From Pseudomonas sp. MIACH (GTDB lineage: Bacteria; Pseudomonadota; Gammaproteobacteria; Pseudomonadales; Pseudomonadaceae): a DNA stretch of 64,000 nucleotides. This document shows, one piece after another, positions 42,881-52,095 of the stretch; the first letter of the stretch is position 1; every line of letters begins with the position of its first letter. The stretch is from NCBI RefSeq assembly GCF_001269925.1, contig NZ_LHVO01000066.1, positions 1-64,000 of the forward strand, read 5' to 3'. The notes below the pieces were generated by a model, which had not been told where the DNA came from, did no database searches, and saw nothing but the letters and a program-made list of their open reading frames with translations. A program made the translations under genes and the position numbers.

Positions 42881-43681
42881 GTGGATAAGGTTCTGAACTT
42901 CAAACAAGGCCGCGTACCACTGCTGATCAGCATGCCCCACGCCGGCCTGCGCCTGACGCCTGTGGTGGAAGCCGGGCTGATCCCCGAGGCGCAAAGCCTG
43001 CCGGACACCGACTGGCACATCCCCACGTTGTATGACTTTGCCGAAGAGCTGGGCGCCAGCACCCTGTCGGCGGAGTACTCGCGGTTCGTCATCGACTTGA
43101 ACCGGCCTTCGGACGACAAGCCTTTGTACGCGGGGGCTACCACTGGCCTGTACCCGGCGACGCTGTTCGACGGTGTGCCGTTGTTCCGCGAAGGGCTGGA
43201 GCCGAGCGAGACCGAACGTGCCAGCTATCTGCAAAAAATCTGGGGCCCTTACCACCGCACGTTGCAAGAGGAACTGGCACGGCTCAAGGCCGAGTTCGGC
43301 TATGCGCTGCTGTTCGATGCGCACTCGATACGCTCGGTGATCCCGCACCTGTTCGACGGCAAACTCCCGGACTTCAACCTCGGCACCTTCAACGGCGCGG
43401 CCTGTGACCCTGAGCTGGCCAGCCAGCTGGAAGCCATCTGCGCCGAGCATCCGCAGTACACCCACGTGCTCAACGGACGCTTCAAGGGTGGGCATATCAC
43501 CCGCCATTACGGCAATCCGGCGCAGGATATCCATGCCGTGCAGTTGGAGTTGTGCCAGAGCACGTATATGGAAGAGGTCGAGCCATTCCGTTATCGCCCG
43601 GATCTGGCCGAGCCGACGCAAGTGGTGTTGAAGCAGTTGCTGGAAGGCTTGCTGGCGTGGGGGCGCAAGCGCTACGGGTGA
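42881..43681 (+). CDS. hutG: N-formylglutamate deformylase HutG
   Basis: A 266-residue zinc amidohydrolase that hydrolyses N-formyl-L-glutamate to glutamate and formate, the last step of this hut route. It starts with GTG, with AAGGAG 8 nt upstream. Family features are SMPHAGLRLTP, SRFVIDLNRP, LLFDAHSIRSVIP and GGHITRHYG. It follows hutI by 11 nt and closes the operon. No clear terminator is visible after it. Confidence 0.96.
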   Translation: MDKVLNFKQGRVPLLISMPHAGLRLTPVVEAGLIPEAQSLPDTDWHIPTLYDFAEELGASTLSAEYSRFVIDLNRPSDDKPLYAGATTGLYPATLFDGVPLFREGLEPSETERASYLQKIWGPYHRTLQEELARLKAEFGYALLFDAHSIRSVIPHLFDGKLPDFNLGTFNGAACDPELASQLEAICAEHPQYTHVLNGRFKGGHITRHYGNPAQDIHAVQLELCQSTYMEEVEPFRYRPDLAEPTQVVLKQLLEGLLAWGRKRYG

Positions 43682-43706
43682 CGAACGGTTGCCCCTGTGC
43701 AACTAA

Positions 43707-43990
43707 ACAGTCGCCACAGAGATCCCGGTTTGCTGCGCGACAGCGCTACGTCGAAGAGGTCGTGGAGCCTCCCACCTTGAACCTGCTGTGCCTGCGCCGT
43801 TGTATCCGGGCAAAGGCCGGGTCCACGGCTGTTTACGCGCGCGCGGCCAGGCTTCGGAGGTGGATCGGCTGTACGCTTATCTGCGGGGCGGTCTCAGGAG
43901 CGAACGACTGACACAGCTCTAAGCGCTCAAGGACATGCTGATTGCACAATTCGGGTTTATAGTGCCAGACGGCAAAATAAAAGACGTCCC
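43707..43990 (+). pseudogene. Possible decayed coding remnant between hutG and pip
   Basis: In the 344-bp gap one plus-strand frame is open from 43707 to a TAA at 43920. It then continues without a stop through 43990 and into pip. Around the stop it reads protein-like: SEVDRLYAYLRGGLRSERL, then after the stop ALKDMLIAQFGFIVPDGKI. This suggests the tail of an unknown gene cut by one nonsense codon and lacking its 5' part. I do not recognise the family. It may be chance, since GC-rich frames often stay open. Confidence 0.3.
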
Positions 43991-44025
43991 CCCAGGGATG
44001 AACCCGACCCCCTACGGAGCGCGCA

Positions 44026-44997
44026 ATGCAGACTTGGTACCCGCAGATCAAACCCTACGCCCGGCACGATCTGGCCGTCGATGACACCCACACGCTCTAC
44101 GTCGATGAAAGTGGCTCCCCCGAAGGCTTGCCTGTCGTATTCATCCACGGTGGCCCTGGTGCCGGTTGCGATGCCCAGAGCCGCTGCTACTTCGATCCCA
44201 ACCTGTACCGCATCGTTACCTTCGACCAGCGTGGCTGCGGCCGCTCCACCCCGCGCGCCAGCCTGGAAAACAACACCACCTGGGACCTAGTGGCCGACCT
44301 TGAGCGTATCCGCGAACATCTGGGCATCGATAAATGGGTGCTGTTCGGCGGCTCCTGGGGCTCGACCCTGGCCCTGGCCTACGCGCAAACCCACCCCGAG
44401 CGTGTGCATGGCCTGATCGTGCGCGGCATTTTCCTCGCCCGCCCGCAGGACATCGAATGGTTCTACCAGGCCGGTGCGAGCCGCCTGTTCCCGGATTACT
44501 GGCAGGACTACATCGCGCCAATCCCGGCCGATGAGCGTCACGACATGATCGCGGCCTACCACAAGCGCCTGACCGGCAACGACCAGATCGCCCAGATGCA
44601 CGCGGCCAAGGCCTGGTCCGGCTGGGAAGGGCGCATGCTGGGCCTGTGCCCGAGCCCGCAGCATGTGGAGCGTTTTTCCGAGCCGCAACGCGCGCTGTCC
44701 ATTGCGCGCATCGAGTGCCACTACTTCACCAACAACTCCTTCCTGGAGCCCAACCAGCTGATTCGCGATATGCACAAGATCGCCCATCTGCCTGGCGTAA
44801 TCATCCATGGCCGCTACGATATGATCTGCCCTCTGGATAACGCCTGGGAGCTGCATCAGGCGTGGCCGAACAGCGAACTGCAGGTCATCCGTGAAGCGGG
44901 CCATGCGGCGTCCGAGCCCGGTATTACCGATGCCCTGGTACGCGCGACCGGCGAAATGGCCCGGCGCCTGCTTGATCTGCCGCCAGAAGAAGCATGA
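44026..44997 (+). CDS. pip: Proline iminopeptidase
   Basis: A 323-residue cytoplasmic alpha/beta-hydrolase that releases N-terminal proline from peptides. The oxyanion motif HGGPG is at 41-45, the nucleophile Ser110 lies in GGSWGS, and the acid and base are in HGRYDMICP and REAGHAAS near the end. The DQRGCGRS segment is typical of the S33 prolyl iminopeptidases. The stop overlaps the dtd start by 4 nt. Confidence 0.95.
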   Translation: MQTWYPQIKPYARHDLAVDDTHTLYVDESGSPEGLPVVFIHGGPGAGCDAQSRCYFDPNLYRIVTFDQRGCGRSTPRASLENNTTWDLVADLERIREHLGIDKWVLFGGSWGSTLALAYAQTHPERVHGLIVRGIFLARPQDIEWFYQAGASRLFPDYWQDYIAPIPADERHDMIAAYHKRLTGNDQIAQMHAAKAWSGWEGRMLGLCPSPQHVERFSEPQRALSIARIECHYFTNNSFLEPNQLIRDMHKIAHLPGVIIHGRYDMICPLDNAWELHQAWPNSELQVIREAGHAASEPGITDALVRATGEMARRLLDLPPEEA

Positions 44998-45431
44998 AGG
45001 GCTTGCTGCAACGGGTGCGCGGCGCCCGGGTCGAAGTGGCGGGCGAAATTGTCGGGGCGATCGACCAGGGTTTGCTGGTGCTGGTGGCCGTCGAACCTTC
45101 AGATACGCCAGAGAGCGCCGACAAACTGCTGCACAAGCTGCTTAACTACCGGGTGTTCAGCGACGACGAGGGCAAGATGAACCTGTCGTTGAAGGATATC
45201 GATGGGGGATTGCTGCTGGTGTCGCAGTTCACCCTGGCGGCGGATACCAAGAGCGGCCTGCGGCCGAGCTTCTCCACTGCCGCCCCGCCAGCCCTCGGAG
45301 CAGCGCTTTTTGATCGCTTGCTGTTACAAGCGCAACAATTGCATGGCAAGGTGGCGTCGGGGCGTTTTGGCGCGGATATGCAGGTGCATTTGGTCAATGA
45401 TGGCCCTGTGACCTTTCTCTTACAGACATGA
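44994..45431 (+). CDS. dtd: D-aminoacyl-tRNA deacylase
   Basis: A 145-residue cytoplasmic proofreading enzyme that removes D-amino acids (D-Tyr and others, also Gly from tRNA-Ala) from tRNA. The cross-subunit motifs are SQFTLAADTKSGLRPSF (SQxTL) and the terminal NDGPVTFLLQT (NxGPVT with the Gly-cisPro). Length matches DTD1. It is coupled to pip by an ATGA overlap. Confidence 0.96.
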   Translation: MKGLLQRVRGARVEVAGEIVGAIDQGLLVLVAVEPSDTPESADKLLHKLLNYRVFSDDEGKMNLSLKDIDGGLLLVSQFTLAADTKSGLRPSFSTAAPPALGAALFDRLLLQAQQLHGKVASGRFGADMQVHLVNDGPVTFLLQT

Positions 45432-45697
45432 ATGTATTAAAAACGACGTTAATGCCCAAAAACGTAGGGTTTCGCTACAAATACTTCGTTGTCCCTGATG
45501 CGTTGTCTCGCGGGCTACTAGATAATCGCGCGCTACGGGGATCAGCGTTGTTTGGTCCATTTTTGACTTAGGTAGAGACTTGTCCGACGGCCTCAGGGGA
45601 ATCATTTTGACCCAGGGGAGTCGGAACAATGCTCGCCAACCTGGCATATAGATAGCTGGCCGTTGGTTTTTTGATCTGTTTTCGGCGAGGGTTGCTC

Positions 45698-47434
45698 GTG
45701 ATTGTTAGTCCCTGTAATGCACCAAAATTGTCTGCCAAACGGTTACGAAACGCACTGGTGACGGGCTCTGCCCTGTTTTGCCTGTTCGGCGCGGGTCAAC
45801 TGTGGGCATTCAGTCTGGATGATGTGTCGGCCAAGGCAAAAGAGCTGGCCGGGCAGAAATACGAAGCTCCGCGCAGCAATCTGCCGAACGAATTCCGCGA
45901 AATGAAGTTCGCGGACTACCAGAAGATTCGTTTCCGCAACGAAAAAGCCGAATGGGCCGATCAAAACACCCCGTTCAAGCTGTCCTTCTATCACCAGGGT
46001 ATGCATTTCGATACACCGGTGAAAATCAACGAAGTCACCGCTGACAGCGTCCAGGAAATCAAATACGACCCGACGCGCTTCGATTTCGGCGACGTCAAGT
46101 TTGATCCTAAAGCCACCGAACAGCTGGGTTATGCGGGCTTTCGTGTGCTGTTCCCGATCAACAAGGCTGACAAGCAAGACGAAATCATGACCATGCTCGG
46201 CGCCAGCTATTTCCGCGTAGTCGGCAAGGACCAGGTCTATGGCCTGTCCGCCCGTGGCATGGCGATCGATACCGCGCTGCCGTCAGGCGAAGAGTTCCCG
46301 CGTTTCACCGAGTTCTGGATCGAGCGTCCAAAGCCGGGTGACAAGCACCTGGTGATCTTCGCCTTGCTCGATTCCCCACGTGCGACCGGCGCCTATCGCC
46401 TGATCCTGCGTCCGGGTACCGACACGGTTGTCGATGTGAAATCCCAGATGTTCCTGCGCGACAAGGTCAGCAAACTGGGCGTTGCACCGCTGACGAGCAT
46501 GTTCCTGTTCGGTGCTAACCAGCCGTCCAAGGTGCTCAACTATCGTCGCGAGCTCCACGATTCCAGCGGCCTGTCGATCCATGCCGGCAACGGCGAGTGG
46601 ATCTGGCGTCCCCTGAACAACCCTAAACACCTGTCGGTCAGCAACTTCACCGTGGAGAACCCGCGTGGGTTCGGCCTGCTTCAACGCGGTCGCAACTTCA
46701 GCCACTACGAAGACCTCGACGACAACTACGACAAGCGCCCAAGCGCCTGGATCGAGCCTGAAGGCGATTGGGGCAAGGGCTCCGTCGACCTGGTCGAGAT
46801 TCCGACTGCCGACGAAACCAACGACAACATCGTTGCATTCTGGAGCCCGGCCGAATTGCCGGAAGTCGGCAAGCCGCTCGACATAGCCTATCGCCTGCAC
46901 TGGACCCTCGACGATGCAGCGTTCCACTCGCCGGACAGCGCCTGGGTCAAGCAGACCCTGCGTTCTACCGGTGACGTGAAGCAATCCAACCTGATCCGTC
47001 AGCCGGATGGCAGCGTCGCGTACCTGGTCGACTTCGAAGGCCCGGCCCTGAAAAAACTGCTGCCGGACGCCCCGGTGCGCAGCCAGGTGAGCGTGGGTGA
47101 CAACGCTGAGCTGGTAGAGAACAGCGTGCGTTACAACGAGCACACCAAAGGCTGGCGCCTGACCCTGCGCATGAAGATCAAGGACGCCGGCAAGCCGACC
47201 GAGATGCGTGCAGCCCTGGTACAGGACATCACGCCGCCTGAGCCTGAGAAGGTTTCGACCCAGGTACTCAAGGCTGACAAGGTCTTGGCCAAGCAACACG
47301 AGAAACAGGCCAAGAAAGACGCGAAAGACAAGGAAGCCAAGCAGCCAGAAGCTGCCCCAGCCACACCGGAGCCGATCAAGACCGAGCAAGTCCTGACCGA
47401 AACCTGGAGCTATCAGTTGCCTGCCGATGAGTAA
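45698..47434 (+). CDS. opgG: Periplasmic glucan biosynthesis protein OpgG (MdoG)
   Basis: A 578-residue periplasmic protein needed to build osmoregulated periplasmic glucans; thought to shape or branch the beta-1,2 backbone made by OpgH. The signal peptide ends near LWAF. Two beta-sandwich domains follow (FYHQGMHFDTPVKINEV; then the smaller C-terminal domain) and a Lys/Glu-rich tail (about 520-570) before the end. I chose the GTG at 45698 because GAGGG lies 7 nt upstream and it gives a typical N terminus; a TTG at 45671 is in frame. The 266-bp leader after dtd holds no other clear feature. Confidence 0.93.
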   Translation: MIVSPCNAPKLSAKRLRNALVTGSALFCLFGAGQLWAFSLDDVSAKAKELAGQKYEAPRSNLPNEFREMKFADYQKIRFRNEKAEWADQNTPFKLSFYHQGMHFDTPVKINEVTADSVQEIKYDPTRFDFGDVKFDPKATEQLGYAGFRVLFPINKADKQDEIMTMLGASYFRVVGKDQVYGLSARGMAIDTALPSGEEFPRFTEFWIERPKPGDKHLVIFALLDSPRATGAYRLILRPGTDTVVDVKSQMFLRDKVSKLGVAPLTSMFLFGANQPSKVLNYRRELHDSSGLSIHAGNGEWIWRPLNNPKHLSVSNFTVENPRGFGLLQRGRNFSHYEDLDDNYDKRPSAWIEPEGDWGKGSVDLVEIPTADETNDNIVAFWSPAELPEVGKPLDIAYRLHWTLDDAAFHSPDSAWVKQTLRSTGDVKQSNLIRQPDGSVAYLVDFEGPALKKLLPDAPVRSQVSVGDNAELVENSVRYNEHTKGWRLTLRMKIKDAGKPTEMRAALVQDITPPEPEKVSTQVLKADKVLAKQHEKQAKKDAKDKEAKQPEAAPATPEPIKTEQVLTETWSYQLPADE

Positions 47435-49997
47435 CTCTCAAGTCCAGCCAGAGACTCTGTCCGAGTATCTGGCGCATCTTCCGATGACCGCTGAGCAGCG
47501 CGCCGAGTTGGCGGGCTGCACATCCTTCGCCGAGTTGCACGAGCGCTTGTCGTCCAAGGCGTTCGATGCGCCAGTCGACGCCGCCCAGGCTTCGGTTGGC
47601 CGCCGGTTGACCCTCAACACCGCCGAGGAACTGCAAGAGGCCGAAATGCTGGCGGTCGACGCCAGTGGCCGCGTGTGCCTCAAGGCCACGCCGCCGATTC
47701 GGCGCACTCGCGTGGTCCCAGAACCGTGGCGCACCAATATCCTGGTGCGCGGTTGGCGTCGGATTACCGGTCGCAGCAACCCGCCGGCGCCGCCGAAGGA
47801 CGAGCGCGTATTGCCGGCCGCCCGCTGGCGTACCGTGGGTTCGATACGTCGATACATCCTGCTGGTGCTGATGCTCGGCCAGACCATCGTGGCTGGCTGG
47901 TACATGAAGGGCATCATGCCGTACCAGGGCTGGTCGCTGGTCGACTTCGACGAGATCCGCAACCAGACGCTGCTGCAAACCGCCACCCAGGTACTGCCTT
48001 ACGCCCTGCAAACCAGCATCCTGATCATGTTCGGGATCTTGTTCTGCTGGGTCTCGGCCGGTTTCTGGACCGCGTTGATGGGCTTCCTCGAACTGCTCAC
48101 CGGCCACGATAAATACCGGATTTCCGGTAAAAGCGCTGGCGACGAGCCGATCCCGAAAGACGCGCGCACCGCGTTGGTCATGCCGATCTGCAACGAAGAC
48201 GTGCCGCGAGTATTCGCAGGTTTGCGTGCGACGTTCGAATCGGTGGCCGCTACGGGTGACCTCGATCGTTTCGACTTCTTCGTGCTCAGCGACAGCAACG
48301 ACGCCGACATCTGCATCGCCGAGCAGCAAGCCTGGCTCGACGTGTGCCGTGAGGCGGGTGGCTTCGGCAAGATCTTCTACCGCCGCCGTCGCCGTCGCGT
48401 GAAACGCAAAAGCGGCAACCTCGACGACTTCTGCCGTCGCTGGGGTGGTGACTATAAGTACATGGTCGTTCTCGACGCCGACTCCGTGATGAGCGGCGAA
48501 TGCCTGACCAGCCTGGTGCGCCTGATGGAAGCCACGCCGGATGCCGGGATTATCCAGACCGCGCCACGTGCGTCGGGCATGGACACCCTGTATGCGCGCA
48601 TGCAGCAGTTCGCCACCCGCGTGTACGGCCCGCTGTTTACCGCCGGCCTGCACTTCTGGCAGCTGGGGGAATCCCACTACTGGGGTCACAACGCGATCAT
48701 CCGCATGAAGCCGTTTATCGAGCACTGCGCCTTGGCGCCATTGCCGGGTAAAGGTGCATTCGCCGGTTCCATCCTGTCCCACGACTTCGTTGAAGCAGCG
48801 CTGATGCGCCGTGCCGGCTGGGGCGTGTGGATTGCCTACGACCTGCCGGGCAGCTACGAAGAACTGCCGCCGAACCTGCTGGATGAACTCAAGCGTGACC
48901 GTCGCTGGTGCCACGGCAACCTGATGAACTTCCGCCTGTTCCTGGTCAAGGGCATGCACCCGGTGCACCGCGCGGTGTTCCTGACCGGCGTGATGTCCTA
49001 CCTGTCGGCGCCGTTGTGGTTCCTGTTCCTGGTGTTGTCCACGGCCTTGCTGGCGGTCAACACGCTGATGGAACCGCAGTACTTCATGGCGCCACGCCAG
49101 TTGTACCCGCTGTGGCCGCAGTGGCATCCGGACAAGGCGGTGGCGCTGTTCTCCACCACCATCGTGCTGCTGTTCCTGCCGAAATTGCTGAGCATCATCC
49201 TGATCTGGGCCAAGGGCGCGAAAGAGTTCGGTGGCAAGTTCAAGGTAACGATGTCGATGCTGCTGGAGATGCTGTTCTCCATGCTGCTGGCGCCGGTGCG
49301 GATGATTTTCCACACCCGTTTCGTGCTCGCCGCGTTCCTCGGCTGGGCCGCGACCTGGAACTCGCCGCAGCGTGATGACGACTCTACTCCGTGGGGCGAA
49401 GCGATCAAGCGTCACGGCACACAGACCTTGCTGGGCTTCTTCTGGGCACTGCTGGTGGTGTGGTTGAACCCGAGCTTCCTGTGGTGGCTGGTACCGATCG
49501 TGGGTTCGCTGATGCTGTCGATCCCGGTGTCGGTGATCTCCAGTCGGGTCAACCTTGGCTTGAAGTCCCGCGATGAGAGCCTGTTCCTGATTCCTGAGGA
49601 ATACAATCCGCCGCAGGCACTGCTGTCCACCGACAAGTACACCCACGAAAACCGTTGGCACGCGCTGAACGACGGCTTTGTGCGCTCGGTGGTCGACCCG
49701 CAGCAGAACGCCCTGGCCTGTGCCCTGGCGACCTCGCGTCACGGTCAGGCCGAGCCGATCGAGTACCTGCGTACCGAACGCGTGCGTCACGCATTGAAAG
49801 TCGGCCCTGCCGGCCTCAACAACGGCGAACGCCTGGCGTTGCTCAGCGACCCGGTGGCCTTGGCCCGCTTGCACGAGTTGGTCTGGAGCGAGGCGCATGC
49901 CGAGTGGCTGGCCGCTTGGCGTAACTCGATCAAAGCCGATCCGCACGCGCCGTTGCTGCCGTTGCAACCGCTGTCGTCCCAGGCCCAACCGGCCTGA
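47427..49997 (+). CDS. opgH: Glucans biosynthesis glucosyltransferase OpgH (MdoH)
   Basis: An 856-residue inner-membrane GT2 glucosyltransferase that polymerises UDP-glucose into the linear beta-1,2-glucan backbone. About 8 membrane segments surround a cytoplasmic GT2 domain (about 240-450) with VLDADSVMSG, the HDFVEAALMRRAGW acceptor site and RRWCHGNL (the R/QxxRW-like motif). It overlaps opgG by 8 nt, so the two are cotranslated. A terminator follows directly. Confidence 0.97.
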   Translation: MSNSQVQPETLSEYLAHLPMTAEQRAELAGCTSFAELHERLSSKAFDAPVDAAQASVGRRLTLNTAEELQEAEMLAVDASGRVCLKATPPIRRTRVVPEPWRTNILVRGWRRITGRSNPPAPPKDERVLPAARWRTVGSIRRYILLVLMLGQTIVAGWYMKGIMPYQGWSLVDFDEIRNQTLLQTATQVLPYALQTSILIMFGILFCWVSAGFWTALMGFLELLTGHDKYRISGKSAGDEPIPKDARTALVMPICNEDVPRVFAGLRATFESVAATGDLDRFDFFVLSDSNDADICIAEQQAWLDVCREAGGFGKIFYRRRRRRVKRKSGNLDDFCRRWGGDYKYMVVLDADSVMSGECLTSLVRLMEATPDAGIIQTAPRASGMDTLYARMQQFATRVYGPLFTAGLHFWQLGESHYWGHNAIIRMKPFIEHCALAPLPGKGAFAGSILSHDFVEAALMRRAGWGVWIAYDLPGSYEELPPNLLDELKRDRRWCHGNLMNFRLFLVKGMHPVHRAVFLTGVMSYLSAPLWFLFLVLSTALLAVNTLMEPQYFMAPRQLYPLWPQWHPDKAVALFSTTIVLLFLPKLLSIILIWAKGAKEFGGKFKVTMSMLLEMLFSMLLAPVRMIFHTRFVLAAFLGWAATWNSPQRDDDSTPWGEAIKRHGTQTLLGFFWALLVVWLNPSFLWWLVPIVGSLMLSIPVSVISSRVNLGLKSRDESLFLIPEEYNPPQALLSTDKYTHENRWHALNDGFVRSVVDPQQNALACALATSRHGQAEPIEYLRTERVRHALKVGPAGLNNGERLALLSDPVALARLHELVWSEAHAEWLAAWRNSIKADPHAPLLPLQPLSSQAQPA

Positions 49998-50002
49998 TTC
50001 AG

Positions 50003-50032
50003 ACACCCCCGAGGGCTCACCTCGGGGGTGTT
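50003..50032 (+). terminator. Rho-independent terminator of opgGH
   Basis: ACACCCCCGAGG / CCTCGGGGGTGT stem with a 5-nt loop, followed by TTCG only. The stem is strong and lies 5 nt past the opgH stop; the weak T-tract makes efficiency uncertain. Confidence 0.7.
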
Positions 50033-50135
50033 CGAAGCGCTGGTCCTACAGCGTTTCACGCCACTTCTTTATTGTCCTAACTCCTTGTTATTTCGAAACA
50101 AAAGACCCTTGTTCGAGGCGTATTTACGCACCCGC

Positions 50136-50160
50136 GAGTGGGGTAGGATCGCCCCCCAAA
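50136..50160 (+). promoter_or_regulatory. Promoter of the first binding-protein gene (copy 1 of a duplicated element)
   Basis: GAGTGGGGTAGGATCGCCCC contains a TAGGAT -10-like box and is followed by CCAAA. Almost the same sequence stands before the second binding-protein gene at 51125. Here it lies about 35 nt before the ATG; in the second copy about 62 nt. Confidence 0.5.
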
Positions 50161-50184
50161 TTTGACTCGGTCACAGGGGGATTC

Positions 50185-50994
50185 ATGATCAAAAGGTATT
50201 GTTTGGCATTGCTGATCGGCGTTGTCGGATTGATTCACAGTGGTCTGGTGCAGGCCGGCGCCATCGACGACGCTGTTCGGCGCGGTGTGCTGAAAGTCGG
50301 CACCACGCCCACCTACGTACCCTTTGAAATGACCGACAGACAGGGGCGCGTCGTTGGCTTTGAAGTCGACCTGCTCAAGGTCATGAGCCAGGCCCTGGGT
50401 GTGGAACTCGAATTGGTCACTGTGCCCTATACCGAACTGTTGCCGGGCCTGAAGGCGAAAAAGTTCGACCTGATCGGCAGCGGCATGACCGTCACCCAGG
50501 AGCGCAACCTGAATCTGAATTTCAGCGACTCCTTTATCGTGGTGGGCCAAACTGTGCTGCTACACCCCAGCCTGACCGGCAAGGTCACCAGTGTCGAAGA
50601 CCTGGACGACGCCACTTACCGTGTCACCACCGTTGAAGGCACCACCGGTGAGGCGGCGACGCGACGATTTCTGGGGGCGGCGCGCTTGAGCAGTTTTGCA
50701 ACGCCACAGGAAGCCGTGCGCCAAGTCGTGAAAGGTAGCGCCGATGCCTTTATTTATGACGCGCCCTACAACCTGATTGCCCTGAGCTTGCCGGAAAACA
50801 GCGAGTTGCTGGCGCTTGAACAGCCATTCACTTTTGAACCCTTGGCGTTTGGCGTGCAGAAAGGCGATTTCGACAGCCTCAATTGGATCAACCATTTCCT
50901 CAATCAGGTCGCCCAGGACGGAACCTACGATCGCTTGCACGACAAGTGGTTCAAGGACTTGGACTGGATGGTGGAGGTTGACTGGAGGTCATAA
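50185..50994 (+). CDS. Amino-acid ABC transporter substrate-binding protein (copy 1)
   Basis: A 269-residue periplasmic binding protein of family 3 (SBP_bac_3). The signal peptide spans 1-24 (SGLVQAGAIDD). Family motifs are GVLKVGTTPTYVPFEMTD and FDLIGSGMTVTQERNLNLNF, and TYDRLHDKWFKDL at the end. It is clearly a paralogue of the next gene, with the same domain order and many identical blocks. The ligand is unknown; the family favours polar or basic amino acids. Start at 50185 is preceded by GGGGG. Confidence 0.9.
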   Translation: MIKRYCLALLIGVVGLIHSGLVQAGAIDDAVRRGVLKVGTTPTYVPFEMTDRQGRVVGFEVDLLKVMSQALGVELELVTVPYTELLPGLKAKKFDLIGSGMTVTQERNLNLNFSDSFIVVGQTVLLHPSLTGKVTSVEDLDDATYRVTTVEGTTGEAATRRFLGAARLSSFATPQEAVRQVVKGSADAFIYDAPYNLIALSLPENSELLALEQPFTFEPLAFGVQKGDFDSLNWINHFLNQVAQDGTYDRLHDKWFKDLDWMVEVDWRS

Positions 50995-51124
50995 CTTCTT
51001 ACACATCAATCCGTTGCCGACGTCGCCGGCGCAGGTGTCTATCTCTGCATTTGGCTGCGCCGTTGTGGGGCCTTTCCGACATACGCAGATAACAATTACC
51101 CGGCAAACCTTTGTGACGGGCAAT

Positions 51125-51150
51125 GAGTGGGTTAGGATCGCACCCCGAAA
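51125..51150 (+). promoter_or_regulatory. Promoter of the second binding-protein gene (copy 2)
   Basis: GAGTGGGTTAGGATCGCACC matches copy 1 at 50136 with only a few changes, including the TAGGAT box. TTGTGA lies 16 nt upstream of that box as a possible -35. Confidence 0.55.
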
Positions 51151-51201
51151 TGGTGCAGCCCTTTTGCGCGCCGACCTTATAAGAATCGTTCAGGGGACTT
51201 G

Positions 51202-52002
51202 ATGATGAAAAAGTATCTTTCGATGCTGCTGCTCGGCGTCACCGCGCTGGTCGCGGCCAACGCCGCCCAGGCCGGTGCCATCGATGATGCGGTCAAGCGC
51301 GGCACGCTGAAAGTCGGCATGGACCCGACCTACATGCCGTTCGAAATGACCGACAAACGTGGCGAAATCATTGGTTTCGAGGTTGATATCCTCAAGGCCA
51401 TGGCCAAGTCCATGGGGGTCAAGCTGGAGCTGGTTTCCACGGGTTACGACGGCATCATTCCCGCGTTCCTGACCGGCAAGTTCGACATGATCGGTAGCGG
51501 CATGACCCTGACGCAGGAACGCAACCTGCGCCTGAACTTCAGCGAACCCTTCATTGTGGTTGGCCAGACCCTGCTGATCCGCAAGGAGCTGGAAGGCACC
51601 ATCAAGTCCTACAAAGACCTGAACGACGAAAAATACCGCCTGACCTCCAAGCTCGGCACCACCGGCGAGATGGTTGCCAAGAAGCTGATCTCCAAGGCCA
51701 AGTACCACGGCTATGACAACGAGCAGGAAGGTGTGCTGGACGTGGTCAACGGCAAGGCCGATGCCTTTGTGTATGACGCGCCGTACAACGTGGTCGCCGA
51801 GAAAAAAGTCGGTAACGGCAAGCTGGTGTTCCTCGACGAACCCTTCACCTTTGAACCGTTGGCCTTCGGCCTGAAGAAGGGTGACTACGACAGCATCAAC
51901 TTCATCAATAACTTCCTGCACCAGATCAAGAACGACGGCACCTACGATCGCATCCATGACAAGTGGTTCAAGAGCTCCGAGTGGCTCAAGGACATGGAAT
52001 AA
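51202..52002 (+). CDS. Amino-acid ABC transporter substrate-binding protein (copy 2)
   Basis: A 266-residue periplasmic binding protein, paralogue of the preceding gene. The signal peptide ends in NAAQAGAIDD. Shared blocks include GTLKVGMDPTYMPFEMTD, FDMIGSGMTLTQERNLRLNF, DAFVYDAPYNVV and GTYDRIHDKWFKSSEW. The mature part is more Lys-rich than copy 1, which suggests a change in ligand or surface charge. ATG 51202 or 51205 are both possible after GGGG. It is followed by the permease after a 93-nt gap with a decayed REP. Confidence 0.9.
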   Translation: MMKKYLSMLLLGVTALVAANAAQAGAIDDAVKRGTLKVGMDPTYMPFEMTDKRGEIIGFEVDILKAMAKSMGVKLELVSTGYDGIIPAFLTGKFDMIGSGMTLTQERNLRLNFSEPFIVVGQTLLIRKELEGTIKSYKDLNDEKYRLTSKLGTTGEMVAKKLISKAKYHGYDNEQEGVLDVVNGKADAFVYDAPYNVVAEKKVGNGKLVFLDEPFTFEPLAFGLKKGDYDSINFINNFLHQIKNDGTYDRIHDKWFKSSEWLKDME

Positions 52003-52021
52003 GCGGGACTGTTTTCTGTTG

Positions 52022-52060
52022 TGAGGGGGCTTGATGTGGCAAGCCCGCTCGCCACCTCAG
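52022..52060. repeat. Decayed REP element
   Basis: TGAGGGGGCTTGATGTGGC followed by AAGCCCGCTCGCCACCTCA. The arms no longer pair perfectly. It separates the binding-protein gene from the permease gene and could lower expression of the membrane part, as REP elements do in other importer operons. Confidence 0.5.
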
Positions 52061-52095
52061 GTGTGCGTGCCACGATTCTTTTGGATGTTGAGTAA

